DNA of 64,000 nucleotides from a bacterium OL-1 (GTDB lineage: Bacteria; Actinomycetota; Coriobacteriia; Coriobacteriales; Atopobiaceae), in assembly GCA_000752675.2 (NCBI GenBank), contig LM994625.1, positions 529,011-593,010 on the forward strand, given 5' to 3'. Every line of letters starts with the position of its first letter. Within the stretch, counting starts at the first letter, position 1. Made by a program: the position numbers and the translations under genes. Of this stretch, positions 17,340-26,009 are shown in pieces. A model generated the notes under the pieces. That model saw only the letters and a program-made list of their open reading frames with translations. It was not told the origin of the DNA and searched no databases.

Positions 17340-18850
17340 AGACCATCGACAACACCCAGGAGTTCTACGACATCTGCACGGCGAGTAACCTCACGTACAA
17401 GCAGAAGCTGCTGCACCTGGCGCAGGCAGCCGAGAACAGCATCGACCCCATCGAGCGCCCCAAGGAAGCGGACTACTTCTTCGAGCACGGCGGCATTGAC
17501 TACATGTGTGAGGGCAACGCGCCCTACCGCCCGCGCTACATCTGCCCGGACTACGGCAAGTTCCTCGCCCAGGGGAGCGAGTTCTTGCGCCTTAAGCCAG
17601 CGGAGACTCTGGACGATGCGCTTTGGAACCTTGCGATGGTCTACGACAACGTGCCCTCGGTCACCAGCCGCCCCGTCTATGTGGGCCAGCTTGACCGCAT
17701 GCTCGATCCCTTCCTCGACGGCTATAGCGACGAGGAGGTAAAGGCGCGTCTGCGTCGCTTCCTCAACTACATTGACCGCACCGTTGCCAGCGGTTACTGC
17801 CATGCAAACATTGGCCCCGAGGAGACGCGTGCCGGCCGGCTGCTCATGGAGGTTGAGCAGGAGCTTGCCAACGCGGTACCCAACTTCACGCTGAAGTACG
17901 ATCCGGCAATAACACCCGATGACTTTGCCCGTCTCGCCGTGAAGACCACGCTCACCTGCGCCAACCCCGCCTTTGCAAACGACCGCATCCACCGCGAGAC
18001 CTATCCTGGCGACTACACAGTGGTGAGCTGCTACAACGTGCTGCCCATGGGCGGCGGCGCCTACTGCCTTGATCGCCTGCTGTTCCCGCGCCTTGCGGAC
18101 ATGGCGTCAAGCGTAGACGACTTCATGGACAACATCCTCCCGTCTGCCACGGGCGCGCTTCTCGAGTACATGAACTCCCGCATTAAGTTCCTTGTCGAGA
18201 AGTCGAACTTCTTCGAGACCTCGTTCCTCGCCAAGGAGGGCCTCATCAGCCGCGACCGCTTCTGCGCGATGTTTGGCGTAGCCGGCATGAGCGAGTGCGT
18301 GGCCAAGCTGCTTGGCCTTCACGACGGCCGCGCCTACGGAACAGATGACGAGGCCAACGACCTTGCCGATCGCATCATGTGCCAGGTCTACAAGCAGGTT
18401 CTGGAGTTCCCGGCAGTGTACTCGGAGGTCTCTGGCAACCGCTTCACGCTGCATGCGCAGGCCGGCTTCTCCGACATGCCGGGCGTGACGCCGGGCGTGC
18501 GCATCAAGGTTGGCGACGAGCCCGAGGTCTTCTACGACCACATTCGTCACAGCGCTCGCATGCACCGCTTCTTCAACGCCGGTGTCTCTGACATCTTCCC
18601 CGTTGAGCCCACGGCCAAGTCCAACCCCGACGCCGTCCTCGACGTTGTAAAGGGCGCCTTTGCCATCGATGACAAGTACCTCTCGTTCTACTCGTCCAAT
18701 GGGGACCTGGTTCGCATTACGGGCTTCCTGGTGAAGCGTTCTGAGATGGAGAAGTTCGCCCGTGGCGAAGCAGTGCTCGCCGATACCTCGCATGACGGCG
18801 AGGGCAACTGGCGGGCAAACGACCTTGCAGACCGCAAGGTCCGCCTGTAG
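17336..18850 (+). CDS. yjjI: YjjI family glycyl radical enzyme
   Basis: A 504-residue protein of the YjjI (DUF3029) family, oxygen-sensitive glycyl radical enzymes whose substrate is not established. The C-terminal glycyl motif reads LVRITGFLVKR with Gly463 as the probable radical site; Cys232 in VVSCYNVLPMGGG is the best candidate for the catalytic thiyl residue. Length is close to E. coli YjjI. The ATG overlaps the Crp-family stop by four bases and an AAGGGAG site lies upstream. The activase follows 11 bases downstream. In E. coli yjjI-yjjW also adjoins the deo genes, so the shared setting implies a role in deoxynucleoside or pentose breakdown (inference). Confidence 0.88.
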   Translation: MKTIDNTQEFYDICTASNLTYKQKLLHLAQAAENSIDPIERPKEADYFFEHGGIDYMCEGNAPYRPRYICPDYGKFLAQGSEFLRLKPAETLDDALWNLAMVYDNVPSVTSRPVYVGQLDRMLDPFLDGYSDEEVKARLRRFLNYIDRTVASGYCHANIGPEETRAGRLLMEVEQELANAVPNFTLKYDPAITPDDFARLAVKTTLTCANPAFANDRIHRETYPGDYTVVSCYNVLPMGGGAYCLDRLLFPRLADMASSVDDFMDNILPSATGALLEYMNSRIKFLVEKSNFFETSFLAKEGLISRDRFCAMFGVAGMSECVAKLLGLHDGRAYGTDDEANDLADRIMCQVYKQVLEFPAVYSEVSGNRFTLHAQAGFSDMPGVTPGVRIKVGDEPEVFYDHIRHSARMHRFFNAGVSDIFPVEPTAKSNPDAVLDVVKGAFAIDDKYLSFYSSNGDLVRITGFLVKRSEMEKFARGEAVLADTSHDGEGNWRANDLADRKVRL

Positions 18851-18861
18851 GGAGCGCTACG

Positions 18862-19701
18862 GTGTCCGTTCACATACCCATTAACAACATCATCCCGTTT
18901 TCACTGGTGGACGGGCCTGGCTCGCGATGCTCAATCTTTGTCCAGGGTTGCAATATCCACTGCGCGTACTGCCACAACCCGGAGACGCAGCGGCTCTGCG
19001 TTGGCTGCGGGGCCTGTGTGCGGGCGTGCCCGGCGGGGGCCCTCAAGATGGTGTGCGGCGCCGTCGAGTGGGACCAAGGCGCATGCGTGAAGTGCGATAC
19101 GTGCATCCACGTGTGCCCCAACCACTCGTCGCCCCGCATCCTCTACCTCGACGCAGAGCAGGTCTTTGAGCGCGTGAAGTCGTACATGCCCTTCATTAGG
19201 GGAGTCACCTGCTCGGGTGGCGAGTGCATGCTCTACCCCGAGTTTCTCTCCGAGCTCTTTGGGCTGTGCCGGGGCGTTGGGCTTGGTTGTCTCATCGACT
19301 CCAACGGCACGGTAGACTTTGCCGAGCATCAGGACCTCCTTGCGCTGTCCGATGGCGTGATGCTCGACCTCAAGTGCTGGGATGATTCGTGGTTTGTCTC
19401 GCTCACGGGAACCGACGGAAAGACCGTCCGCAAGAACCTCGCGTTTCTTGCGGAGCAGGATAAGCTGGCTGAGCTTCGCGTCATTGTGACCGTGGACCGC
19501 AACGACCCCGAAGCTGCAGTACGCGGAGCAGCTGGTGTGCTTGGGGAGAGAGTGGCCTCCACGCGTCTGAGGCTCATGCGCTTTCGCCACTTTGGTGTCC
19601 GCGGGGAAATGGAGGGAGCGCCCTCCCCTACTGACGAGCGCATGGACGCCATGGAGGAGCTTGCGAGGTCGTTGGGATTTGGCACCGTTGTGGTGAGCTA
19701 G
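18862..19701 (+). CDS. yjjW: YjjW family glycyl radical enzyme activase (radical SAM)
   Basis: A 279-residue radical SAM protein that would install the glycyl radical in the preceding YjjI protein. The SAM-cluster motif is GCNIHCAYCHNPE, a CxxxCxxC. It is followed by a ferredoxin-like insert with two further clusters, CVGCGACVRACP and CVKCDTCIHVCP, as in other activases. The GGE motif of the SAM site appears in TCSGGECMLYPEF. The start codon is GTG at 18862 with a GGGAG site. It shares a transcript with yjjI and the Crp-family gene and ends at a terminator shared with convergent deoC. Confidence 0.9.
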   Translation: MSVHIPINNIIPFSLVDGPGSRCSIFVQGCNIHCAYCHNPETQRLCVGCGACVRACPAGALKMVCGAVEWDQGACVKCDTCIHVCPNHSSPRILYLDAEQVFERVKSYMPFIRGVTCSGGECMLYPEFLSELFGLCRGVGLGCLIDSNGTVDFAEHQDLLALSDGVMLDLKCWDDSWFVSLTGTDGKTVRKNLAFLAEQDKLAELRVIVTVDRNDPEAAVRGAAGVLGERVASTRLRLMRFRHFGVRGEMEGAPSPTDERMDAMEELARSLGFGTVVVS

Positions 19702-19724
19702 CTCGGCGTATATCGACGAGGGCA

Positions 19725-19763
19725 AACGGCCGGCCTGGCACGGATTGTGCCGGACCGGCCGTT
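19725..19763. terminator. Terminator between convergent yjjW and deoC
   Basis: A 9-bp perfect stem AACGGCCGG / CCGGCCGTT (19725-19733 with 19755-19763) with an inner GGCAC/GTGCC stem. It lies between the two stop codons and probably serves both genes. Confidence 0.7.
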
Positions 19764-19793
19764 GTAGTAAGGCGGCTTCTATGGAGCTAGGCG

Positions 19794-20435
19794 TTAGCCC
19801 TCGACAATCTTGATGCCTGCACTGCAGCCAAGGCGGTCGGCTCCCGCCTCCACCATGGCAAGCGCTTCCTCCTTGGTGTGGATGCCACCCGCTGCCTTGA
19901 CCTTGCAGCGATCGCCGACGGTCTTGCGCATGAGCGCCACGTCGTGCACCGTGGCGCCTCCCGTCGAGAAGCCGGTGCTGGTCTTCACGAACGAGGCTCC
20001 TGCGGCAACCGCGTCCTCGCAGGCGCGGACGATCTGCTCGTCATCGAGGAGGCAGCACTCCAGAATGACCTTCACGGGGTGGCCCTGGGCAGCCCTGACG
20101 ACGGCTGCTATGTCATCGATGACGTACTGGTCGTCGCCAGCGACGAGGTGACCGCCATTGACCACCATGTCGATCTCTGTGGTCCCGTCCGCCACGGCCT
20201 GGGCGGCCTCGGCGGCCTTCGCCTGCGTGGAGCAGGCACCCAGAGGGAAGCCGATGCAGGTGGTCACGCCCACGCCGGTGCCCGCAAGGCGCTTGGCAGC
20301 CATCGCCGTCCAGCACGAGTTGATTGCAACCGTCGCGAAGTGGTACTTGGCCGCCTCGTCGCACAGGCGCTCGATGTCTGCCTGCGTCGCGTTCTGCTTG
20401 AGATTGGTGTGATCGATGTAGCCATTGAGTTCCAT
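19794..20435 (-). CDS. deoC: Deoxyribose-phosphate aldolase
   Basis: A 213-residue class I aldolase cleaving 2-deoxyribose-5-phosphate into glyceraldehyde-3-phosphate and acetaldehyde, the last step of deoxynucleoside breakdown. The Schiff-base Lys lies in SFVKTSTGFSTGGAT; the proton-relay Lys is in CKVKAAGGIHTKEEA; the family opening YIDHTNLKQNAT is at residue 6. The start at 20435 follows GGGAG and matches the family N-terminus. An open frame continues upstream to 20798, but that part coincides with the inverted-repeat arm and is not aldolase-like. deoC stands apart from the deoB-deoA operon but next to yjjI-yjjW. Confidence 0.94.
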   Translation of the reverse strand: MELNGYIDHTNLKQNATQADIERLCDEAAKYHFATVAINSCWTAMAAKRLAGTGVGVTTCIGFPLGACSTQAKAAEAAQAVADGTTEIDMVVNGGHLVAGDDQYVIDDIAAVVRAAQGHPVKVILECCLLDDEQIVRACEDAVAAGASFVKTSTGFSTGGATVHDVALMRKTVGDRCKVKAAGGIHTKEEALAMVEAGADRLGCSAGIKIVEG

Positions 20436-20598
20436 AACATACTCCCGTCTTACGAAGACCCTCCCATAGCTTCCAGCCCACACCTTGGCACAAACAAGAT
20501 GCTGACGCAATGAGCGCCTCGGCAGCCGTATGGCATCCCACTCATCACTGACGGCTACACACAGACCCAGGTGAGGCCTAGTTCGCCCAATACTGATT

Positions 20599-20949
20599 CC
20601 TGGCATCAATTGACGGTTGGGATACGGTTTATCGGGCACCCACTGAGTACAAACTGGTTCGAGATTTGTTAAACACCTGGTAGACGAATTGCCATCATGA
20701 CGATTACATATCATTATTGAAACCAAAACTGCTGCCAACCGGAAGTCGCCTTTTGCATCAGTACAAGCGCTCGGATTCCAAGGGGCGCCGAGGGTCATCG
20801 CACTTCCGGTTGGCAGCAGTTATTGTTCAAGTCTTTATATATCATTATGCATATCGCAATTCTTTGACCTGCGCTTTAACAAACTTCGAACCATTTGATG
20901 CTTGGGGGTACCCTCAAAAACCGCATCCCAACCAGAAATTCTTGCCAGG
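20599..20949. repeat. Large imperfect inverted repeat, two 148-bp arms
   Basis: Arms 20599-20746 and 20802-20949 align as reverse complements over 148 positions without a single gap; by hand count about 103 match (roughly 70 percent). The innermost 20 bases are identical (ACTTCCGGTTGGCAGCAGTT on the right), and other conserved blocks lie at 20655-20673/20875-20893 and 20599-20630/20918-20949. The centre is a 55-base spacer. The arms are AT-richer than the genes. No gene is supported in 20436-21000. Possible identities are two head-to-head copies of a dispersed repeat or a MITE-like element. Confidence 0.75.
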
Positions 20950-21000
20950 CAGGGGCGAGGAACCAGCCCACAGCTCTGCGGTTAGCCAAAGGAAAAGAGA

Positions 21001-21022
21001 GACGGAGCCAAAAGGCTCCGTC
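21001..21022 (-). terminator. Terminator of the iron alcohol dehydrogenase gene
   Basis: Stem GACGGAGCC / GGCTCCGTC with a four-base loop (AAAA on the plus strand, TTTT in the transcript); in the transcript it is followed by TCTCTTTTCC. It sits about 40 bases past the dehydrogenase stop. Confidence 0.85.
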
Positions 21023-21059
21023 CCTCGGGTGGTAACGCCAATGCTACTTGGGGCAAGAA

Positions 21060-22286
21060 CTAGAAGTTCACCGGCTCGTCGTAGTAGCAGCACTTGAGAA
21101 TCTTCTCGAAGTCCTCTGCCTTGGTTTCGCGCGGGTTCTCGGGCGTGCAGGCATCCTGGACTGCGTTGGCAGCAATGGTGGGCAGCTTCTCGAGGAACTC
21201 CTTCTCGGAGACCATAACGGGCTCGCCGGTCTCGTCTGCCTTAACGCCACCGTTGGCGTAGTTGTTGATGCTCTGCGGGATGTGCAGCTCGTCGTTCATG
21301 CTGCGAATCTTCTCCACCAGAGAGTCGATGAGCTGGTCGTCGGTGGTGCCAGGAAGGTGCAGGATCTCCTTGGCAACATAGGCATAGCGCTCGTGAGCGC
21401 GCGGGTCCTTGGAGTTCCACTGGATGGCCTTGCCCAGATACATGGCATTGGCGGCACCGTGAATGATGTGGCCGTTCTCAAACGCAGCGCCAGTCTTGTG
21501 GGCCATGGAGTGCACGATGCCAAGCAGACCCGAGGAGAAGGCCAAGCCGGCCAGGCACTGGGCCTCGTGCATGTGCTTGCGGCCCTCATGATCGCCGGTG
21601 TAGGAGACGGGCAGCCACTGCGTAATCTCACGGATGCCGTGCAGCGCGTCGGCGTCGGTGAACATGGAGGCTGCTGTCGAGACGTACGCCTCGAGACAGT
21701 GCGTAAGGGCATCCATACCGGTGTGTGCGCAGAGCTTCTGAGGCATGGAGTAGGTGAGCTCGGGGTCGACGATGGCAACGTCAGGCGTGATGTTGAAGTC
21801 TGCCAGCGGGTACTTAATGCCATGCTCGTAGTCGGTAATGACCGAGAAGGCCGTTACCTCGGTAGCGGTGCCGGAAGTGGAGCTAATAGCGCAGAAGTGA
21901 GCCTTGTGGCGCAGCTCGGGGAACGAGAACGGCTGAATGATGTTATCGAACTTCTCGTCGGGATACTCGTAGAAGACCCACATGGCCTTCGCGGCGTCGA
22001 TAGGCGAGCCTCCGCCGATGGCAACAATCCAGTCCGGGCCAAAGTCCTGCATGAACTTGGCGCCCTTCTGCACCGTCTCGATGGACGGGTCGGACTCGAC
22101 GCCCTCGAACAGCTTGACCTCAAAGCCAGCATCCTCCAGGTCCTTCTGAACGTCCTGCAGGAAGCCGCCGCGACGCATGCTGTGGCCACCGGAGACGATG
22201 ACGGCCTTCTTGCCCTTGAGGTTCTTCACCTCGTGGCGAGCGCCCTCACCAAAGTACAGGTCACGCGGGTTGGTAAAACGTCCCAT
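21060..22286 (-). CDS. Iron-containing alcohol dehydrogenase
   Basis: A 408-residue group III dehydrogenase expected to use NAD(P)H to reduce an aldehyde. The NAD-binding glycine motif is seen in VAIGGGSPIDAAKAMW near residue 95, and the iron site comprises the Asp/His region TGMDALTHCLEAY and HSMAHKTGAAFENGHIIHG. Its position after deoC suggests that it reduces the acetaldehyde released by deoxyribose-phosphate aldolase to ethanol, regenerating NAD (inference); butanol-type dehydrogenases look similar and cannot be excluded. It has its own terminator and a 370-base upstream region. Confidence 0.88.
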   Translation of the reverse strand: MGRFTNPRDLYFGEGARHEVKNLKGKKAVIVSGGHSMRRGGFLQDVQKDLEDAGFEVKLFEGVESDPSIETVQKGAKFMQDFGPDWIVAIGGGSPIDAAKAMWVFYEYPDEKFDNIIQPFSFPELRHKAHFCAISSTSGTATEVTAFSVITDYEHGIKYPLADFNITPDVAIVDPELTYSMPQKLCAHTGMDALTHCLEAYVSTAASMFTDADALHGIREITQWLPVSYTGDHEGRKHMHEAQCLAGLAFSSGLLGIVHSMAHKTGAAFENGHIIHGAANAMYLGKAIQWNSKDPRAHERYAYVAKEILHLPGTTDDQLIDSLVEKIRSMNDELHIPQSINNYANGGVKADETGEPVMVSEKEFLEKLPTIAANAVQDACTPENPRETKAEDFEKILKCCYYDEPVNF

Positions 22287-22660
22287 AGCACATCCTCCAA
22301 TTCACCGGCCGCCACCGATGGCGGCAAATGCCTGAGAAGACCCCTCGGCCTTCCCTGATGCCCTACCTGGAACAACTTGAAGCCGGACGAGCAGCAAAAA
22401 ACGCACCGCCAGTCCGAACCTGAATGCGGCCCCATCCTATCAGATAGACGCCAGCGAGAGGCCACTTACGGCAGGCGGCTTCGCGCAGGAACAAGGCCGT
22501 ATCCCTGCTCCACCGACGTCCATACCCTTGGTCTTCTCCGACACCCCGCTGTGACTAAAACTACATATTTTCATCACATTTTGAAGCAGGAGGAATACGG
22601 GAAGGGCGTCCGATGCCACCGGCACCAGACGCCCAGCCAAACACTCTGCGAGAACCCGCC
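22287..22660 (-). promoter_or_regulatory. Region upstream of the alcohol dehydrogenase; cstA 3' hairpin
   Basis: No gene is supported. A hairpin GGGCGTC/GACGCCC with an inner TGCC/GGCA stem (22604-22634) lies just after the cstA stop and may end that transcript, although its T-tract is weak. An AT-rich patch near 22553-22584 may hold the dehydrogenase promoter, but spacing to a -35 element was not convincing. Confidence 0.4.
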
Positions 22661-24517
22661 TTACGCAGTGACCTCGGTCTTGGTGTCCACCGCAACGTCG
22701 CGCTTGGACTCCTCAACGTGCTTGCGGCCAAGCTCAGACCACTCGGGCTCCTCGTCGGGAATGGAGCCAGGCTTCTTGGTGAAGAGCTCCTTCAGGCAGT
22801 TGTACGCCACGATGACACCCAGGACCACAATCAGGATGGCGATTACGAGCTGCAGACCCTTGGTCGCGATCACCGCAAAAGACTGGTCGGCGGCAACGGC
22901 AGTCCAGCAGCCATAGATGCTCATGCCAAGCGACGTGAAGGTGCATGCGAGCAGGAATGCCACGGGCACGTAGAGCATCCAACCCTTGCGACCAGTGCAC
23001 TTGCAGAAGACGGCGAGAGTGATCATGGTCATGCCGCCAAGCAGCTGGTTGGAAGCGCCAAACAGCGGCCAGATGTTGAGGTAGCCGCCAAAGCACAGGG
23101 CGATGCCCAGGACCAGCGTGACAGCGATGGAGAAGGCCGTGTTGGTGACGACCTTGCGGGCACCGGACTGCTCGGAAGAGCGGGAGGCGGCGTCGTTGGT
23201 CTCGTAGAAGAACTCCTGCCAGCTGGTGCGACCAATACGGGCAACGGCATCAACGGAGGTGAGTGCCAGCGCAGAGACGTTCATGGTCATGAAGACCGTA
23301 GCAAACGTGGCGTTGAAGCCCATGAGCTCCATACCGCGAGCAACGCCGGCGGCGAAGATCTGGAACGGCGTTGAAGCGGTGCCAGCGTTGAGGGCGCCCG
23401 TGCCGGCGGTATTCATGTCACCAAACATGATGCCAGCGGTCACGATGGCAAGCACGCCCACAAAGGACTCGAGGACCATGGCGCCGTAGCCAACGGGAAG
23501 CATGTGGGTCTCGTTGGAAATCTGCTTAGAGGAGGTGCCGGAAGAGACAAGGCTGTGGAAGCCGGACAGGGCACCGCAGGCAACAGAGACGAACAGAACC
23601 GGGAAGAGGTAGTTGCCCTTAGCTGCCAGGGCGTCGAGCGTCTCGGAGCTCACAACCATCGGCGCCGTTATAGTGGCCTGGCCATTGATGCCCAGCGCGA
23701 TGATGCCGAGGACGGCGCACGCGATCATGGCGACCATCATGATGGTCGTAAGGAAGTCACGTGGGGTCTTGAGCGTCTGGATGGGCATGGCGCTTGCGAG
23801 AATCAGGTAGAGCGTCACGACGGCAATCCAGCCAGTGGCGTTGAGGTAAATCGGGAACACCATGCCAAGCGCAAAGGGAACCGCGATGCACGCAAGGGCA
23901 AACAGGAACTTTGCAACGCCCTTGAGGTCCCACTTGCGGCACGCCCACCCAAAGAAGATGGCGGAGAAGGTGAGCAAGATGGAGATGGTACCCGCGCAGC
24001 CACCGGCGTAGGACTTGGCGAAGTCAACGGAACCATCGGCAGCAGCGGTGGTAGCAAACGTGCCCGCCACCATCGAGACGAACGCAGCGATGACAATGCA
24101 GCAGAACAGCCACGAGAAGGCCAGGAACAGATGGCGACCGGTCCTGCCAATGTACTTCTCGATAAGCTGGCCAAGCGACTTGCCGTTGTTCTTGACAGAA
24201 GCATACAGGGCACCAAAGTCATGAACGGCGCCAAAGAAAATGCCGCCAACAAGGACCCAGAGAAGCACGGGGAGCCAGCCAAACATCATGGCGACAATGG
24301 TGCCCGTGACAGGGCCTGCGCCACAAATCGAGGAGAACTGGTGGGCAAACACGGAGAAGCGCTGCGCAGGCGAGAAGTCCTTGCCGTCCTCCATGCGGAC
24401 CGCAGGGGTGAGGACCTCGGGATCGACGCCCCATGACTTAGCTAGCCAGCGCCCGTACCCGAGGTAGCCAATAATCAGGACCACCGCACTTATCAAGATG
24501 ATCGTGATGCCATTCAT
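22661..24517 (-). CDS. cstA: CstA family carbon starvation/pyruvate or peptide transporter
   Basis: A 618-residue inner-membrane protein with about 16 hydrophobic segments. The family opening is intact: LGYGRWLAKSWGVDPEVLTP then HQFSSICGAGPVTGTIVAMM, the conserved CstA loop. The C-terminal 40 residues are cytoplasmic and charged. E. coli relatives CstA and BtsT import pyruvate (and possibly peptides) under carbon limitation and are about 700 residues; this shorter form is common in Gram-positives. A strong AAGGAGGT site precedes the ATG. Its upstream region holds repeated motifs resembling LytTR-type operators, consistent with the two-component control of btsT in E. coli (inference). Confidence 0.9.
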   Translation of the reverse strand: MNGITIILISAVVLIIGYLGYGRWLAKSWGVDPEVLTPAVRMEDGKDFSPAQRFSVFAHQFSSICGAGPVTGTIVAMMFGWLPVLLWVLVGGIFFGAVHDFGALYASVKNNGKSLGQLIEKYIGRTGRHLFLAFSWLFCCIVIAAFVSMVAGTFATTAAADGSVDFAKSYAGGCAGTISILLTFSAIFFGWACRKWDLKGVAKFLFALACIAVPFALGMVFPIYLNATGWIAVVTLYLILASAMPIQTLKTPRDFLTTIMMVAMIACAVLGIIALGINGQATITAPMVVSSETLDALAAKGNYLFPVLFVSVACGALSGFHSLVSSGTSSKQISNETHMLPVGYGAMVLESFVGVLAIVTAGIMFGDMNTAGTGALNAGTASTPFQIFAAGVARGMELMGFNATFATVFMTMNVSALALTSVDAVARIGRTSWQEFFYETNDAASRSSEQSGARKVVTNTAFSIAVTLVLGIALCFGGYLNIWPLFGASNQLLGGMTMITLAVFCKCTGRKGWMLYVPVAFLLACTFTSLGMSIYGCWTAVAADQSFAVIATKGLQLVIAILIVVLGVIVAYNCLKELFTKKPGSIPDEEPEWSELGRKHVEESKRDVAVDTKTEVTA

Positions 24518-24935
24518 GTCGTCTTACCTCCTTAGGGTAGGGCGCTGCGGACCGTTTCCGCTGTTTGCGCTCGGTGGGCGGCATGGTACAACCTTGAGAT
24601 GAAATTGAATGTCTGTCTAACGCCAATAATTATTGGATATTTTTTACAGAATCTGGATATTTTTGGATATCTTTCAAATAAATTCTCTTGTTATTGGATA
24701 TTATTCGCTAGTTCAAAAAACCGTTCGCAATAGCGCTCCCTGGAAACATTCTCCAAGATGTAATCGTTAGGGAACTCGTTTCGAAACATTTTTCAACCGT
24801 TCACCGTATTTTGATAACCGTTCAAAGCATTTGAGAGATTGCGATTATCGAATGCGGGCAGGTTGGCAAGTTACCCGTGGCGTCCTTGTCGTGCCACGCA
24901 TGGGATACCATGAGAGCGACGAAAGGAGGCGCACC
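24518..24935. promoter_or_regulatory. Repeat-rich control region between cstA and the TPR gene pair
   Basis: An AT-rich divergent region. TGGATAT occurs four times at 24634, 24654, 24664 and 24695, giving steps of 20, 10 and 31 bp, close to multiples of one helical turn. AACCGTTC occurs three times at 24719, 24795 and 24816, the last two 21 bp apart. The second set resembles the direct repeats bound by LytTR-type response regulators. Promoter elements of either gene are probably among these repeats but were not assigned individually. Confidence 0.55.
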
Positions 24936-26009
24936 GTGGCGTTTGACCCCAGGAGAGAGGACTACCAGCGTCTGGCGCTACGCTATGCGCAGTCGCTGCC
25001 CAAGGGGAACCCCGTAGCCGCCGCCAAGGCGTTCACGGACTTTGGCCGTCGCTTTGCCCGTGATCGGGACACGCTTCCCCAGTCCGATGCCGACCGCGCC
25101 TTCCACCTTGTGGCCGTTGCCGCCGAGGTCATCGACTACCAGCTTCCCTTCTCGAGTGAAGAAAGGGCAGACGCGCTCATCAACCGCGGGCGAGACCTTC
25201 TCGACGAGGCAATCTCGCTCGACCCCAAGTGCCACGACGCCATCCGCATGCGCGCCTCACGCGTAAGCCCCAGCTTTGACGCCCAGTTCACCTTCCTCCA
25301 GGAGGGCGCGGACGAAGTCCTCGCGTCCTGCCAGGAGGCTCGCGACGCCGTGCCAAACGACGGGGACGATGAGCGCATTGCCCTTGGCCGCGACATTGCC
25401 CTGCGTCCTTATCGGCGCTGGATGGCCGCTCTGGCCGAGGAGGCACTCATCTGCGGCCGGAACCACAGCTGCATAGAGGCAGGCGAGCGCCTGCTGGAGC
25501 AGGACCCCTCGGACCAGGCGGACGTTCGGTTCACGCTTGCCCTTGCCTACGCAAAGCTCGAGGATGAGGCATCCCTTGACGCGCTGGCCAAGTGCTACGG
25601 CACCATCATCCCGGCACGCCCCGCAGACGACGCCTGGATGGGAATCGCACGGCTGGCGCTAGCGCACAAGAGCCACGACATGGGCCAGGCCCGGCAGCTT
25701 CTCGAGCACCTCATTGCCGTCTATCCTGGCTGTGCGTCCGCGCTCATCACGCAGACGGAGCTACCGGACGGCGTCTTTGCCCGCCTCGCCGTACCACCTT
25801 ACAGCGAGGACGAGCTCATCCTTGCCGTCTCCGAGGCAACGGTGCTGCTCCAGGAGGGTGACGACAAGAGCGGGCGCGGAGTTCTCGGCTCTTGGGTTGC
25901 GCGGACCACGGCCAAGCTCTACCCCGAGGCGCTGGCCGAGGCACAGGAGCTTTCCACCCCTTACTACCAGCAGGACGAGAAGGGCCCGCAGGACGGTGAT
26001 GCCTCGTGA
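24936..26009 (+). CDS. TPR-like helical repeat protein, paralogue 1
   Basis: A 357-residue soluble protein with no recognised catalytic motif. The body is predominantly helical with TPR-like units: a segment at about 155-215 ends EEALICGRNHSCIEAGERLL, then FTLALAYAKLEDEASLDAL, then GIARLALAHKSHDMGQARQLL. No signal peptide or membrane segment is seen. The start is the GTG at 24936, which directly follows AAAGGAGG; longer ATG-initiated versions lack a ribosome site. Its TGA overlaps the GTG of the next gene. The second half is clearly similar to the neighbour, so the pair probably arose by duplication. Function unknown; a scaffold or stress role is possible. Confidence 0.7.
   Translation: MAFDPRREDYQRLALRYAQSLPKGNPVAAAKAFTDFGRRFARDRDTLPQSDADRAFHLVAVAAEVIDYQLPFSSEERADALINRGRDLLDEAISLDPKCHDAIRMRASRVSPSFDAQFTFLQEGADEVLASCQEARDAVPNDGDDERIALGRDIALRPYRRWMAALAEEALICGRNHSCIEAGERLLEQDPSDQADVRFTLALAYAKLEDEASLDALAKCYGTIIPARPADDAWMGIARLALAHKSHDMGQARQLLEHLIAVYPGCASALITQTELPDGVFARLAVPPYSEDELILAVSEATVLLQEGDDKSGRGVLGSWVARTTAKLYPEALAEAQELSTPYYQQDEKGPQDGDAS

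Noticed and set aside
20436..20798. N-terminal extension of deoC into the upstream region
   Set aside because: The extension coincides with the left arm of the inverted repeat, is not aldolase-like, and the ATG at 20435 has a proper ribosome site.
24634..24823. A CRISPR array
   Set aside because: The repeats are 7-8 bp and irregularly spaced, not 25-40 bp repeats with uniform spacers.
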